A stretch of 64,000 nucleotides of DNA from Boesenbergia rotunda. Its lineage: Eukaryota; Streptophyta; Magnoliopsida; Zingiberales; Zingiberaceae. The position numbers and the translations under genes are program-made. This document shows, piece by piece, positions 45,840-57,980 of this stretch. The stretch lies in contig JAGFNQ010002588.1 of assembly GCA_024364735.1 (NCBI GenBank), positions 20,832 through 84,831 of the forward strand, read 5' to 3'. The notes below the pieces were generated by a model, which worked only from the letters and a program-made list of their open reading frames with translations, was not told where the DNA came from and made no database searches. Each line of letters begins with the position of its first letter. The stretch's first letter is position 1.

Positions 45840-48800
45840 CTTGATAGTAAAGTAATAGGGCCGCTACATTTTCTATCTTGTTTTCCAACTTGGTCTCTAT
45901 CTACAATGGGTTTGCATCAAGATTATGAGAGAGATATCACTTTCCTAACCTTGTACTCGAATTTCTTTAATTTGTACTCAATTTCGGATACTTTATACTC
46001 AGATTTACCCAATGTGTACTGAAATTGTATAATTTTGTACTCAAAATTCCATGGCCTTGGCATTCTCTTGATAGTAAAATAATAGGGCAGCTACATTTTC
46101 TATCTTGTTTTCCAACTTGGTCTCTAACTACAATAGACATTGCATCAAGATTATGAGAGAGGTATCACTTTCCTAACCATGTACTCTAATTTCTTCAAAT
46201 TGTACTCAATTTCGATAAGTTATACTCAGATTTACCCAATGTGTACTGAAATTGAATAATTTTGTACTTAAAGTTCCTATGGCCTTGGCATTCTCTTGAT
46301 AGTAAAATAATAGGACAGCTATATTTTCTATCTTGTTTTCCAACTTGGTCTCTAACTACAATAGAGTTTACATCAAGATTATGAGAGAGGTATCATTTTC
46401 CTAACCATGTACTCGAATTTCTTCAATTTGTACTCAATTTCGGATAATTTATACTCAGATTTACCCAATGTGTACTGAAATTTTATAATTTTGTACTCAA
46501 AATTCTCATGGCCTTGGCATTCTCTTGATAATAAAATAATAGGGTAGCTACATTTTCTATCTTGTTTTCCAACTTGGTCTCAAACTACAATGGAGTTTGC
46601 ATCAAGATTATGAGAGAGGTATCACTTTCCTAATCTTGTACTCGAATTTCTGTAATTTGTACTCAATTTCGGATAATTTATACTCAGATTTACCCAATGT
46701 GTACTGAAATTGTATAATTTTGTACTCAAAATTCCTATGGCCTAGTATTCTCTTGATAGTAAAATAATATGGCAACTACATTTTCTATCTTGTTTTCCAA
46801 CTTGGTCTCTATCACAATGGGGTTTGCATCAAGATTATGAGAGAGGTATCAGTTTCCTAACCTTGTACTCTAATTTCTTCAATTTATACTCAATTTTGAA
46901 TAATTTATACTCAGATTTACCAAATGTGTACTGAAATTTTATAATTTTGTACTCAAAATTCCCATGGCCTTGTTATTCACTTGATAGTAAAATAATAGGG
47001 CAGCTACATTTTCTATCTTGTTTTCCAACTTGGTCTCTAACTACAATGGAGTTTTCTCAAGATTATGAGAGAGGTATCACTTTCCTAACCTTGTACTCGA
47101 ATTTCTTCAATTTGTACTCAATTTCGGATAATTTATACTCAGATTTACCAATGTGTACTGAAATTGTATAATTTTGTACTCAAAATTCTCATGGCCTTGG
47201 CATTCTCTTGATAGTAAAATAATATGGCAGCTACATTTGCTATCTTGTTTTCCAACTTGGTCTCTAACTACAATGGAGTTTGCATCAAGATTATGAGAGA
47301 GGTATCATTTTCCTAATCTTGTACTCGAATTTCTTCAATTTGTACTCAATTTCAGATAATTTATACTCAGATTTACCCAATGTGTACTGAAATTTTATAA
47401 TTTTGTACTCAAAATTCTCATGGCCTTGGCATTCTTTTGATAGTAAAATAATAGGGCAGCTACATTTTTATCTTGTTTTCAACTTGGTCTCTAACTACAA
47501 TGGTGTTTGCATCAAGATTATGAGAGAGGTATCATTTTCTAACCTTGTACTCGAATTTCTTCAATTTGTACTAAATTTTCGATAATTTATACTCAGATTT
47601 ACCCAATGTGTACTGAAATTTTATAATTTTGTACTCAAAAATCTCATGGCCTTGGCATTCTCTTGATAGTAAAATAATAGGGCAGCTACATTTTCTATCT
47701 TATTTTCCAACTTGTTCTCTAACTACAATAGAGTTTGCATCAAGATTATGATAGAGGTATCACTTTCGTAACCTTGTACTTTAATTTCTTCAATTTGTAC
47801 TCAATTTCGGATAATTTATACTCAGATTTACCCAATGTGTACTGAAATTTTATAATTTTGTACTCAAAATTCCCATGGCCTTGGCATTCTTTTGATAGTA
47901 AAATAATAGGGCAGCTACATTTTCTATCTTGTTTTCCAACTTGGTCTCTAACTACAATGGATTTGCATCAAGATTATGAGAGAGGTATCACTTTCCTAAC
48001 CTTGTACTCGAATTTCTTCAATTTGTACTCAATTTCGGATAATTTATACTCAGATTTACCCAATGTTACTGAAATTTATAATTTTGTACTCAAAATTCCA
48101 TGGCTTGGCATTCTCTTGATAGTAAAATAATAGGGTAGCTACATTTTCTATCTTGTTTTCCAACTTGGTCTTAACTACAATGAGTTTGCATCAAGATTAT
48201 GAGAGAGGTATCACTTTCCTAACCTTGTACTCGAATTTTTCAATTTGTACTCAATTTCGGATAATTTATACTCAGATTTACCCAATGTGTACTGAAATTT
48301 TATAATTTTGTACTAAAAAATCTCATGGTCTTGGCATTCTCTTGATAGTAAAATAATAGGGCAGCTACATTTTCTATCTTGTTTTCGAACTTGGTCTCTA
48401 ACTACAATAGAGTTTGCATCAAGATTATGAGAGAGGTATCACTTTCGTAACCTTGTACTTTAATTTCTTAAATTTGTACTCAATTTCGGATAATTTATAC
48501 TCAGATTTACCCAATGTGTACTGAAATTTTATAATTTTGTACTCAAAATCCACATAGCCTTAGCATTCTCTTGATAGTAAAATAATAGGGCAGCTACATT
48601 TTCTATCTTGTTTTCCAACTTGGTCTCTAACTATAATGGACTTTGCATCAAGATTATGAGAGAGGTATCACTTTCCTAACCTTGTACTCGAATTTCTTCA
48701 ATTTGTACTCAATTTCGGATAATTTATACTCAGATTTACCCAATGTGTACTGAAATTGTATAATTTTGTACTCAAAATTCCCATGGCTTTGGCATTCTCT

Positions 48801-49010
48801 TGATAGTTAAATAATAGGGTAGCTACATTTTCTATCTTGTTTTCCAACTTGGTCTTTAACTACAATAGAGTTTGCATCAAGATTATGAGAGAGGTATCAC
48901 TTTCCTAACCTTGTACTCGAATTTTTCAATTTGTACTCAATTTCGGATAATTTATACTCAGATTTACCCAATGTGTACTGAAATTTTATAATTTTGTACT
49001 CAAAATCCCC
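45840..49010 (-). repeat. 228-bp satellite, fourteen units, reverse
   Basis: The same unit as the left array but reverse-complemented. The phrase aattttgtactcaaaat recurs about every 228 bases from about 46030 to 48992. Units differ by scattered substitutions and one-base indels. Confidence 0.92.
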
Positions 49011-49148
49011 ATGCACTGAAATGAGATAGAGCGAAGATGATTCTCTGGCCAAATGTAAATTGAACACGAGACCCTGAAGATTTACAGGAATTGTCTTCTA
49101 TGAAACAAACTGTGATCGAGCAATGCAAGTGAAGAATACATATCAAAA

Positions 49149-49685
49149 CCATATCCTTAGTATATAATTTAGTTTCCATTGGTTTATATTTAGTATGATT
49201 TAATGAAATTTAAGTATAAAATTCTGACAGCATCTCCTTTGTATATCCCACAAATGGCATGCACATAATGAGTACACAAATCATAACATTCAATTTTATA
49301 ACTGAACTAACACAACAACAACAACAAATATGAGTCACTTACCAAAACTATGAAATACAGATATCACACCAAGCTTAATCATCAACTAGTATCAAGCCTA
49401 CATTACATAAACAGTTCCCAGTACATAAACATCACTAACTTAACATAATATAAAAGGACCATTACAGCAAGAACACGCCCTGAATAATTCCACTGGATCG
49501 AGTACTCCTTCTCTTAGATACATCCTTGCTTCTTGTTTGTTCTATCATCCTCTTTTTCCTATAAATTGGAAAATATATTAGAGATCAAATATATGAGGAC
49601 ATGCTCATTAAAAGAAATTTTAGAATACAATGTTTTACTTGTAAATCAAACAGTTCCATACTATTTTCACAAAATAAAAGTATAG
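49149..49685. other. Spacer between satellite palindrome and transposase 3' end
   Basis: AT-rich and noncoding. It carries a few loose copies of the GAGTA/AGTATAAAATT-like phrase near 49158-49222. The rest would be the 3' UTR side of the transposase gene. Confidence 0.5.
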
Positions 49686-51600
49686 TTAGTTAATGGCTTC
49701 TTTGCAACTGCGTCGGTTATGACCTCGCCCATGACACTGACCACACTTTGTCACACGTTTTTCGACTTGCGAAGGTATCCTTTGAGTTCTTCTTCTGCCT
49801 GGTTGGCTTCGAACAACAGGAGCATTGATTACAAATGGCAGCTCGGGATTGTACTTAGACATGTGACATGTAGGGATCAGATTTAGGATTCCTTTGTAGC
49901 TTTCACGATACACCTCTATTTTAAAGTACTTGTCACAGAAATCATATAATGATAATGACTTTGACTCTATTGCTGAACATGCATGTTTGCATAGAAACCT
50001 ATTAATCTGCCATGCTTTGCACGAACAAGTCTAAGCAGACAAATCAATAGCAAATGATTTATTCCCATCCACAACTTCAAAACTCCAACCACATGTCTTG
50101 CACACTATCAAACTACGAGATTCAGCATATGTTTTTGCAAGAGCATTCTCCTTTGATGGACTCAATCTTTTAACCATCTCCATTGTTCCTTCACGTCGTC
50201 TGTGCATCATATCCATAATTTAAATGCGTATGTGATCGACCATGGCCACGATAGGAAGAAATCGTGCTGCTTTAACCCAATTATTCCAAGACTCATCTAT
50301 GTTATTATTCATGACACCCCACCGATTTCCTAGAAAATATGCATTTGCCCAACTTTCTGGACACGAAGATACTATAAAGTCTTTGGCAAGTGGCATTGAC
50401 CCTACTATCATGTTAACATTTTCTTGAAACTCTTGTGTCGATAGGGCATATGCAGCTTTTTTGAAAATAGATGACCAATATTTTTTGTTAGGAAGTGGGT
50501 ACCTTTGCATGACCTACATTCAAATAACAAAAAAAAAAGTACATAAACTAGTATTATTCAAAAAGCAATGTTTCCTAACACAAATATGTCATTAGCCAAA
50601 CCTATTTCACGAAATTGTCTACCAAATTCCTTAAACAGTAGGCATGATGATTATCTGGGAATATTATCTGAATAGCCTTGATTATCCCAGGATGTCTATC
50701 AGAAAAAAGGTGAACTCATGGAACCCAATATAGGAATGTGAAAGCAGGGCACTTCTAAGTTGGAAACAAAATCATCCCTAATTATTATCATTTTCAGCAT
50801 CTACAACTGAATATGCTAATGTGAAAAGATCATCATTAGCATCCTTTGCCACAGCAACCAAAATGCATCCTTTGTATTTATTCTTTATGTAAGTGTCATC
50901 TAAGAAAACCAAGGGTCTACATCCATTGATAAAACTAATTGCACATGCATTAAAGCAGATGAATAATCATTTAAATTTATTACCATAATGATCAATTTCA
51001 CACTCGACAAAACTCCAGGATTAGTTTCTTTGATAGCCTACAATTCCATCGTAATCTATCATAAGACCCCTCCTCTGCACCATGAATGTCATGTATTGTC
51101 AATTCCTTCCCTTTCCAAACTCTGTTGTAATTAAGCTCGACCCCATAATCTCTATGAATATCTTTCAACATTGTGCATGGTCGATACGAGGGCTCTCCCC
51201 TCAATCTATCCATCACAACATTGAAAACCCAGGCAACATCAGCTTTAGGATGTCCTCTACTACGAAGATTGTCATCTCCACAAGTATGTATTAGATTGCA
51301 TTTTTTAATGACAAAAAGTTTGTCAGTTTTATGTCTTGAAGTATATATTCTCCAAGAACAATTGTTTTCGCTACAGACAAGAATAACCTTCTTATTATCA
51401 TTCTTTTTATACAAAAACGATCGTCTCATAGCAACTGCATAATTTTTAGCACATTTTCGAAATCTGTAGCATTCTTGAATATCTGGCCCTCTCCACGGAT
51501 GCAATGACTCCAAGCATCTATGAAATTTCTTACCAAACCCACTTCAAGATGGCCATCATTATTAGTCTGTGTCTCTTCTTCAGTTTCAAACCTTATCAAT
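49686..51600 (-). pseudogene. MURA-like (MULE) transposase, decayed
   Basis: The MuDR DNA-binding domain lies at about 51513-51000 (YAVAMRRSFLYKKNDNKKVI, then NNCSWRIYTSRHK), preceded by a frameshift near 51465. The DDE catalytic core is visible: LDDTYIKNKYKG near 50890, SDRHPGIIKAIQIIFPDN near 50690 with HAYCLRNLV, and NNNIDESWNNW near 50310. A SWIM zinc finger follows (TCSCKAW...CKHACSA, near 50020-49970). It ends in a CCHC knuckle CGQCHGRGHNRRSC and the stop at 49686. Stops replace Trp twice in ENDNN-stop-G-stop-F (near 50790) and Gln before TCSC. Catalytic residues persist. Confidence 0.87.
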
Positions 51601-53172
51601 TTAACAATGAGTATAATATCATTGTAAGCATAAAATAATTATAATTAACCTACTATCCATACACCAAAATTAAAGACTTAACTTTTGGGAGAGTACTTTA
51701 TGTAATATATTAACAAAACTAAAACTAAAATTAAAGACTTAACCTTTGGGAGAGTACTTTACCTATATAATTATCAAAGACTTATCAACAAAACTAAAAT
51801 ATATATAATATAAAATTATGGATGCGTAAGAAATCTAAATAATATGGCATCATTTTCTAGCTTGGAATGATTTAACCTTTGGAGAGTACATTATGTATAT
51901 ATACACAACTATTTTAAATAGTGAATATGTTGTTGATATCCCATTTTTAACCTTTTAATAAATTATTAATACAACGTAAATGGAATATAATCATGTTCTA
52001 TTTAAAAGTTTAAATCATCCAATGTCTTCCCAAGTAAAATTTACATATGTTCAAGATTCACAAGAAGTAGCACACCCACAATATATTTCCATGAAACATA
52101 TGATAAAAATGATAAATAACTAAACAATCATCAATAATTGTACTCTACAATGACATATCAAGCAAATCAAAAAAATAAATTTTATCATCATTAATATCTA
52201 CATGCGAAAAAAAATCAAGGTAGAAATTTTTTACCTCTCGAGACTGTGAGAACTCATGTGATCTTTTTCCACTGCTCTCATATTAATTATTGTCAATCTC
52301 ATAGACGTGTAAAGATGTGTCATAATCCGGACATCATCATCTTCATGCAATGTCACATACATATTTTAATATGGTGCAAGATATTGCAAGAGCACATTTT
52401 ATGGAACAATCTCCTCACATTTTCTTCTAAGATTAAGAAACAACTCCATTAGACTGAAGCCATTAAAAATTGAAATCATATAGAGGTCTTCTTTATGCTT
52501 GCAACTACCCAGAAATGAAAATTTGAAAATCCAGATTCCATTTCTCTAAGAAAACTGAAAAGAATGGTTGTGATACTATGTGGTATGAATAAGATATATA
52601 TCCTTATTTGATTCGATTATATACAACATCATAATGAAAATTCTAAAGTACAACACTGAACAAAATCTGTGTCACCTGAGTGATTGAGAAATTGCATTGG
52701 AAAAGACTATACAATTTCATAATCAATCATAACACGATATCAATTTAAAAAAATTTGACAAATGATATTTAATTTCATAACACAGCATAAATGAAGAATA
52801 ATATACTCATTCAAATATTATTGGCCTTTATTCTTATTCAAATATTAGAAAATTATCTTCAGGGAGTGAAACATAATATAATTTCTCAGGAATTCCAACT
52901 TCCAAAAGAGGAAGATACGATTAATAAAATGAATTTTTGAGATGGAGGTGGATTCTTTCCTGTAGTAGTTGGAGTTGGAGGAGCAAGCGTAAGCGATCAA
53001 GCCTACACGCGCTATCTCAAGATTTCACCTCCATCTCAAAAAATCCGAACAAAAACCAATAATAAATAAATAATGAGATATGTGAAAGTTCAAGCAAACA
53101 AAATACGACTAATAGATTAAAAAAGACTATAAAAATGAAGAAATTTACTATTTTTTAAGGTGATTGTGTGTC
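51601..53172. other. Noncoding part of the MULE upstream of the transposase
   Basis: AT-rich DNA between the transposase N-terminus and the right TIR; the 5' UTR/promoter side of the transposase. A phrase (taaagacttaacttttgggagagtactttatgta) is partly repeated near 51673, 51735 and 51870. A short inverted pair, ccnccatctcaaaaa, lies at about 52938 and 53028. No ORF I trust. Confidence 0.5.
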
Positions 53173-53683
53173 TTCGACGACGGCGCTTGCTTCAGTTTCC
53201 TCATCGGTGGTTATGCTCTCGGTTGATATCTCGCTACTCCCGATCGATGGATCTCGATGAGTATGATCTTGCTTCAGTCTCCTCGTCGGCGTGGATAGGT
53301 GGAGCGATGGATTTCGCTGGTTAGGGTTTGTTTAGGATGGAGATTGTAACAGGAAGAAATGGAGAAGAGGAAAATGGTCGAGCAATCGATTTCCTTGGTT
53401 TGGGTTTGTTTAGGATGGAGATTCTGTAGGGAAGAAATGGAGAAGAGGGAAATGAGGAAGACGAAAATGGTGGGATGACGCTGGTTAGGGTTTTTTTGGA
53501 TGCGTCGTGAAGAAATGGGGGTGAAGGTAATGGAGAGAGGGATAACAATTAATAAGGGTAGATTTGTAAATTTATGTATTAGGGAGTTAAAAAAAAATTT
53601 AGGGAGTATAAACTATGGTTCCCTTGCCAAGGGAGCGGACACGATGAACTGTTTCTGATTAGGGAGTTTTTAATAAGTCTCCC
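53173..53683 (-). repeat. Right terminal inverted repeat of the MULE
   Basis: Reverse complement of the left TIR. It has its own internal duplication (tttaggatggagatt...gaagaaatggagaagaggaaaat twice, about 53331-53375 and 53409-53455). Confidence 0.87.
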
Positions 53684-53693
53684 AAAACTATTC
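53684..53693. repeat. Target-site duplication of the Mutator-like element, right
   Basis: AAAACTATTC, exact match to 39681-39690. Confidence 0.88.
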
Positions 53694-53730
53694 AACATAA
53701 AACTTAATTTTACATGTAGCTCCTGATGAG

Positions 53731-54186
53731 ATTGACAAGATGATTTTATATGTTATTTTTTATATTAATATAAAATAGTAAAAATTTAGTATACATTATA
53801 AAAATTAATTATAAATTATTTGAGATTGAGTACTAATTTAAAAAATTTGAGTATTATTTTAAAAAATTGAGTATACAGTGTTTCAGTATACAGTAAAATT
53901 TTCAGTATATATTATAAAAATTTAAATATGAATTAGTTTAGATTGAGTATTATTTAAAGAAATTTGAGTATAAAAATTAGAAATTTGACTATGTGAGGTT
54001 GCATGAAGATCATGATAGAGAGGTCACCGCATAAAGATCATGATGGAGGGCTATCGAAACTTTATATTCAAATTTCTTAAATTAGTACTTAATATCAAAT
54101 AATTTATACTTAAATTTTTATAATATATACTGAATTTTTACTATTTTATATTAATAAAAAATAACTTACAAAATCATCTTGTCAAT
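53731..54186. mobile_element. Foldback/MITE-like element related to the 228-bp satellite
   Basis: The left end attgacaagatgattttata and the right end (reversed: attgacaagatgattttgta) are inverted repeats. The mirror symmetry continues inward for over 100 bases (ttattttttat...ataaaatagtaaaaattyagtatayatt). The interior has GAGTAY/AAATT sub-repeats and agatcatgatagagaggt, similar to the satellite unit (gagtataaatt; aatcttgatgatagagagg-like). It lies 38 bp outside the MULE. No target duplication seen. Confidence 0.7.
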
Positions 54187-54210
54187 AATAATAATAATAA
54201 TAATAATAAA
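54184..54210. repeat. (AAT)n microsatellite
   Basis: About nine AAT units abutting the foldback element. Confidence 0.85.
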
Positions 54211-56572
54211 GATCAATTTCAAGATCAGTTTCGTTTTGAGGAGTTTTCACCAATTAAATTGTTTACCTTAACATATATCTAAATTATAAATAATAATAAT
54301 AATAAATAAATAATGATAAAGAAGATGAGTTTTTAGAAAATCTTATATGGATATGGATATCCATAAACTCTTAATATTTTATAAACTCTCCCGTCATCGC
54401 ACATCAGCTTTCAATTTATGTGAGTGTATGTTAAAATACTTGTCGCACATCAGCTTTCAATTTATTTGAGTGTATGTTAAAATACTTGAATTGACTAAGT
54501 GCATTTATGGTTTAACGTTATTATTGATAATTTAATTTTATATTATTTAATTTTATTTAGTTCATGAGTAATTTTTAAATAATAGAATATATTCATCCTA
54601 TTAGCAAATTAGAGATATAACACGAAATATGATTATTTTGAAAATATAAAATTTTAATGTGATTTTAAGATTAACAAATAAAATTTCCTAATTTCTAATT
54701 TTTTTTAAACTTGAGTATTTTAAATTTAAACTAAACAATATTAAATTATATTTATTTTTTATAATCTTAATTATGTATAGTAGTCATTTTATCAAAATTA
54801 TACGTAACTTAAACCAAACTCATTTTAAAAATATAAAAAAATTCAAAATAATTATATATATATATATATTATTTTTATGATAATGAAAAAGAAAAGTCAA
54901 TAAATATACGTAATTGTTCATATAATTTCTCAATAGATTTAATATTTCTGGTAGAATTTGCACGATAAAATGTCAAATTTGCGGGGTTTTTTTCTACTGA
55001 AATAAAAGTCTTCGAAATTGGTTGTGGAATTAACTTTGAATTTAAAAATGACTATATACACTAAATTAAAAAGGATAACGTTAAATAATCAAAATCTGAC
55101 GGGTCAGAATTCATTTAAACATTAATGTTTTGTTTAAAAGTTAGGAGTATTTATGAAATATAATTCTGATGTGATTTCAGTATTTTATTAATAAAACGAT
55201 AACATCTGTGACTTTCTTATGTGGCAGAAATAATTTAAAGCCAACGCGAATCTTTTTGTTTCAATCGCGTTGATATTTTTAATGTGAGTCAGCGCGTAAC
55301 AGCTAACAAAGTGAAAGCTGATCGGATGCACGGCAAGACCCGGCACTCGCGAAGTGAATTAGTCAACAGCCGAATTAGTCAACTGCGAGTTCATAACGGC
55401 ACTTCGGATCCGTTGACTATAGTGAGAATTGAGAAGCAGAAAACACAATTAAAAAAAATGGTTTCTTTTTGTTGGAAGCGAAAATAATTAATTGGGTGAA
55501 GAATTTGAATATGTGGTGGAATATAAAGGCGTATATTCGACAGCGTTTTGGATATTTTTGTTTTATCAATAACGAACACTTCATAATTTTTGTCCAAGTC
55601 AATTTATTTCAAGAGATCCATAATTAATATCTGTTTTTTTTTCATCTGGTCATTTTCATTTTCATTTACATATATTTTTATTAATTATATTCCTTTTATT
55701 TTCATATAAAAATATATACAAATCATACATATAATTATATTGTGTCTACCATATGTATTTTTAAAAATTTTTTAACTTAAATACTGTAATTTAAATTTTA
55801 AATCCTAAAAAAGTAAAGCAAAAAATACTTTGTGGTCATAAGATGTACACCATATGATAAATAGGATAACATTCCTACCTACTTATTATAAAGGTTCCAA
55901 ACTCTAACAAATGATATGTTCATATGAGTTGAGTGAAATGTTGGAGTAGATGCCATGCAAGATCTTCAAGTTCATAAAAGTAGAGTTCGAACAAAGGGTT
56001 AATCGATTGTGAGTTACGGGGAACTCGGAGATTTCCACATCTTTCTAGTCATGAGACATGGGCACATCTTAATTAGTTCCTTTTTTTAATTTTTATATTC
56101 GACTCTATATATTCAGCTTAAGTTAACTAATTCTTGGGATAACTATCTAGTCTCACAAAAATTCTCCATTAACCACCAAGATAAATCAAAAAATACTGAC
56201 AACGGATGGCTCATCAGTCCAACAATTTTAAGTCAATCGTCTATTAAAAAAAATTCTATTAATTTATCGAAAATAAGATTTAATCCTTAAATATTTGAAA
56301 AACTGAAAAGACATCCTACCATATATTATTATTTCAGGGAGCTTGATTAGTTCGATTTGAGATGGCTATACGCCTATACCCTACATTAAGTACTCCCCTC
56401 ACATGCATTGGGGCCCACTAACATGAATGAACGGAGTTCCATGTGAAGATATGATGAATCAATGTCTATTTGTTTCTCTATGGCAAACTTTTGAATGGTT
56501 TATACCAGAAGGGGGTGCCTTTTTGTTTTGTCTAACTTCGTCTACTGGTTATAGAGGTTGGCATTCTACCAC
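54211..56572. other. AT-rich intergenic DNA
   Basis: No recognisable gene. It contains a 46-bp tandem duplication (54397-54488, tcgcacatcagctttcaatt start), a TA run near 54853-54868, and a less AT-rich island at about 55255-55440 with three TTGAC (W-box core) sites (agtcaac twice, gttgact once). Short ORFs at 55284-55602 on both strands lack any family resemblance. Confidence 0.5.
54397..54488. repeat. 46-bp tandem duplication
   Basis: Two adjacent copies differing at one position by eye, starting tcgcacatcagc at 54397 and 54443. Confidence 0.85.
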
Positions 56573-56740
56573 TAGGTATCTTTATAGCCATAGGCTACGA
56601 AATGTATTCTCTACTTCATCCAAACTGTTAGGTATCTTTATAGCCATAGGTTACGAAATGTATTCTCTACTTCATCCAAACTGTTAGGTATCTTTATAGC
56701 CATAGGTTACGAAATGTATTCTCTACTTCATCCAAACTGT
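56573..56740. repeat. 56-bp tandem repeat, three copies
   Basis: Units start taggtatctttatagccata at 56573, 56629 and 56685. They are almost identical (gctacg versus gttacg), so the amplification is recent. Confidence 0.9.
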
Positions 56741-56960
56741 ATAAATCTTCCAATGGTTAGGTGGTCCGTCGACAATGTTGACAAGAAGTGATCCTTCTTC
56801 CCAAACGGTTTAATATCATTATTCCGACTATATAGAAATAAGTAAATGAGGAAAAATATTTTACCCTTTGCAACAATATTGACAAGAGGAAGAGAAATGG
56901 TATGACCACCAAAATTTATACTAGTCATTGGATATAAAATTAGTTAGAGATCTAATCTCA
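56741..56960. other. Short intergenic stretch
   Basis: Between the 56-bp repeat and the solo LTR. Nothing recognised. Confidence 0.5.
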
Positions 56961-56965
56961 ACGAA
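56961..56965. repeat. Target-site duplication of solo LTR, left (ACGAA)
   Basis: ACGAA, repeated at 58184-58188. Confidence 0.8.
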
Positions 56966-57112
56966 TGATCCGGACGAATAAGTTTTCATAGGGGGTCAAA
57001 GGTCCGGTCGAATCAGGGCTGGGACAGATGAGGTTAAGTCGGGTGGATCCCGATCTAATGAGCCAGAAATGAATCAGAGCAAGAGGGGTAGAAGTCAATA
57101 TAGGTGACGTCC

Positions 57113-57665
57113 TGGCTCAGCCTCGATCACCCGAGTCAGTCATCCGGGGACAGGCACCCATGGTCGGTCACCCGAGGTCAGCCACCCGGGGTCAGGCACC
57201 CGAGGTCGGACACCCGGGGTCGATCACTCGGAGCTGGTCACCCGGGGTTAGGCACTCAAGGTCGGACACCCGGGGTCGGTCACCCGAGGCCGACCACCCG
57301 GGGTCAGCCACCCGGGGTCGGACACCCGGGTTCGGTCACTCGGGGCCGGTCACCCGGGGCCAGCCACTCGGGGTCAGACACCCAAGGTCGGACACTCGGG
57401 GTCGGTCACCCGGGTCGGTCACCCGGGTCAGCCACCCGGGGTCAGCCACCCGAGGTCGGTCACTCGGGACCGGTCACCCGGGGTCGGTCACTCGGGGCCG
57501 GTCACCCGGGGTCAGACACCCGGGATCGGTCACCCGAGGTTAGCCACTCGGGGTTGGTCACCCGGAGTCAGTCACCCGGGGTCGGGCACCCGAGGTCGGA
57601 CACCCGGGTCAGCCACTCAGGGTCTGCCACCCGGGGTAGGTCACTCGGGGTCGGGTACCTCCAGC
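57113..57665. repeat. GC-rich minisatellite of about 15 bp units inside the solo LTR
   Basis: About 38 units of the type GGTCGGTCACCCGGG, with 14-15 bp spacing and variants (gtcagccacc, gtcggacacc, gccggtcacc). It lies upstream of the TATA box. The two long plus-strand ORFs here are translations of the repeat. Confidence 0.92.
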
Positions 57666-57973
57666 CGAACACTCTGAGACCATCCCCGGAACAGAGATGA
57701 TTCAGAAGCTAGGTTTGCCTGACCGACCCAGGCTGTAAGTCAGTGTGAGGCGACCGGATGAACATAAGTGATTGAAGAGATACCTTTGACATAATCATTA
57801 CCTGACAAAGCCGCCGAGTATTAATGAGGATCAGAGGAGGCAATGTAGACATATTGTCAGGCGACTGTGGCAGTCTCACATGGCAACTAAAGCTGCCATT
57901 AGCCTAGTCTGACAACTGACTCATTCTTAATGAGACAGGACAGCTCTGACATGGCAGAGGGCTTCTCCTCTCC

Positions 57974-57980
57974 TATATAA
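57974..57980 (+). promoter_or_regulatory. TATA box of the solo LTR
   Basis: TATATAA followed by ACCCCC, typical of a plant LTR core promoter. The start of transcription is expected near 58005. Confidence 0.65.

Larger units (their letters stand above)
44130..49148. repeat. 5-kb satellite palindrome inside the MULE
   Basis: The outermost 135 or so bases at each side (44130-44270 and 49010-49148) are inverted copies (ttttgatatgtattcttcac at the left edge). Between them about 21 units of a 228-bp satellite are arranged head to head: 7 in plus orientation, then 14 in minus orientation, with the turn at about 45815-45840. It lies between the 3' ends of the two converging genes. All ORFs in it are spurious. 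Confidence 0.92.
39691..53683. mobile_element. 14-kb Mutator-like element (MULE) with transposase, ULP1-like gene and satellite palindrome
   Basis: Both ends are inverted copies of about 500 bp starting GGGA, with phrases such as gtgtccgctccc and taactcccyaatacataaatttacaaatnwaccc in mirror image. A perfect 10-bp direct repeat lies directly outside; 9-11 bp is the MULE signature. Inside are a plus-strand ULP1-like gene (40780-43485), a 5-kb inverted satellite array (44130-49148) and a minus-strand MURA-like transposase (49686-51600). ULP1-carrying MULEs (for example the Kaonashi group) are known in plants. Stops in both genes show that this copy is no longer autonomous. Confidence 0.9.

Noticed and set aside
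45798..48130. Five similar ORFs containing PTWSL and YSNFFNLYSISD
   Set aside because: Translations of the reverse 228-bp satellite units; they shift frame between units and have no start context.
44130..49148. CRISPR-like or centromeric array
   Set aside because: The unit is 228 bp with no spacers, in an inverted arrangement inside a transposon; a true centromere array would not turn round and sit between two TIRs.
55284..55602. ORFs on both strands in a GC-richer island with W-box cores
   Set aside because: No family resemblance, no splice context, and both strands open by chance in a short stretch.
56427..56687. 86-residue ORF, considered as a possible organelle-derived insert
   Set aside because: No recognisable chloroplast or mitochondrial protein; its second half is the 56-bp tandem repeat.
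57104..57700. Two long overlapping plus-strand ORFs rich in RGQPPGVGHPG-type sequence
   Set aside because: They are translations of the 15-bp minisatellite; a unit length divisible by three keeps frames open without coding.
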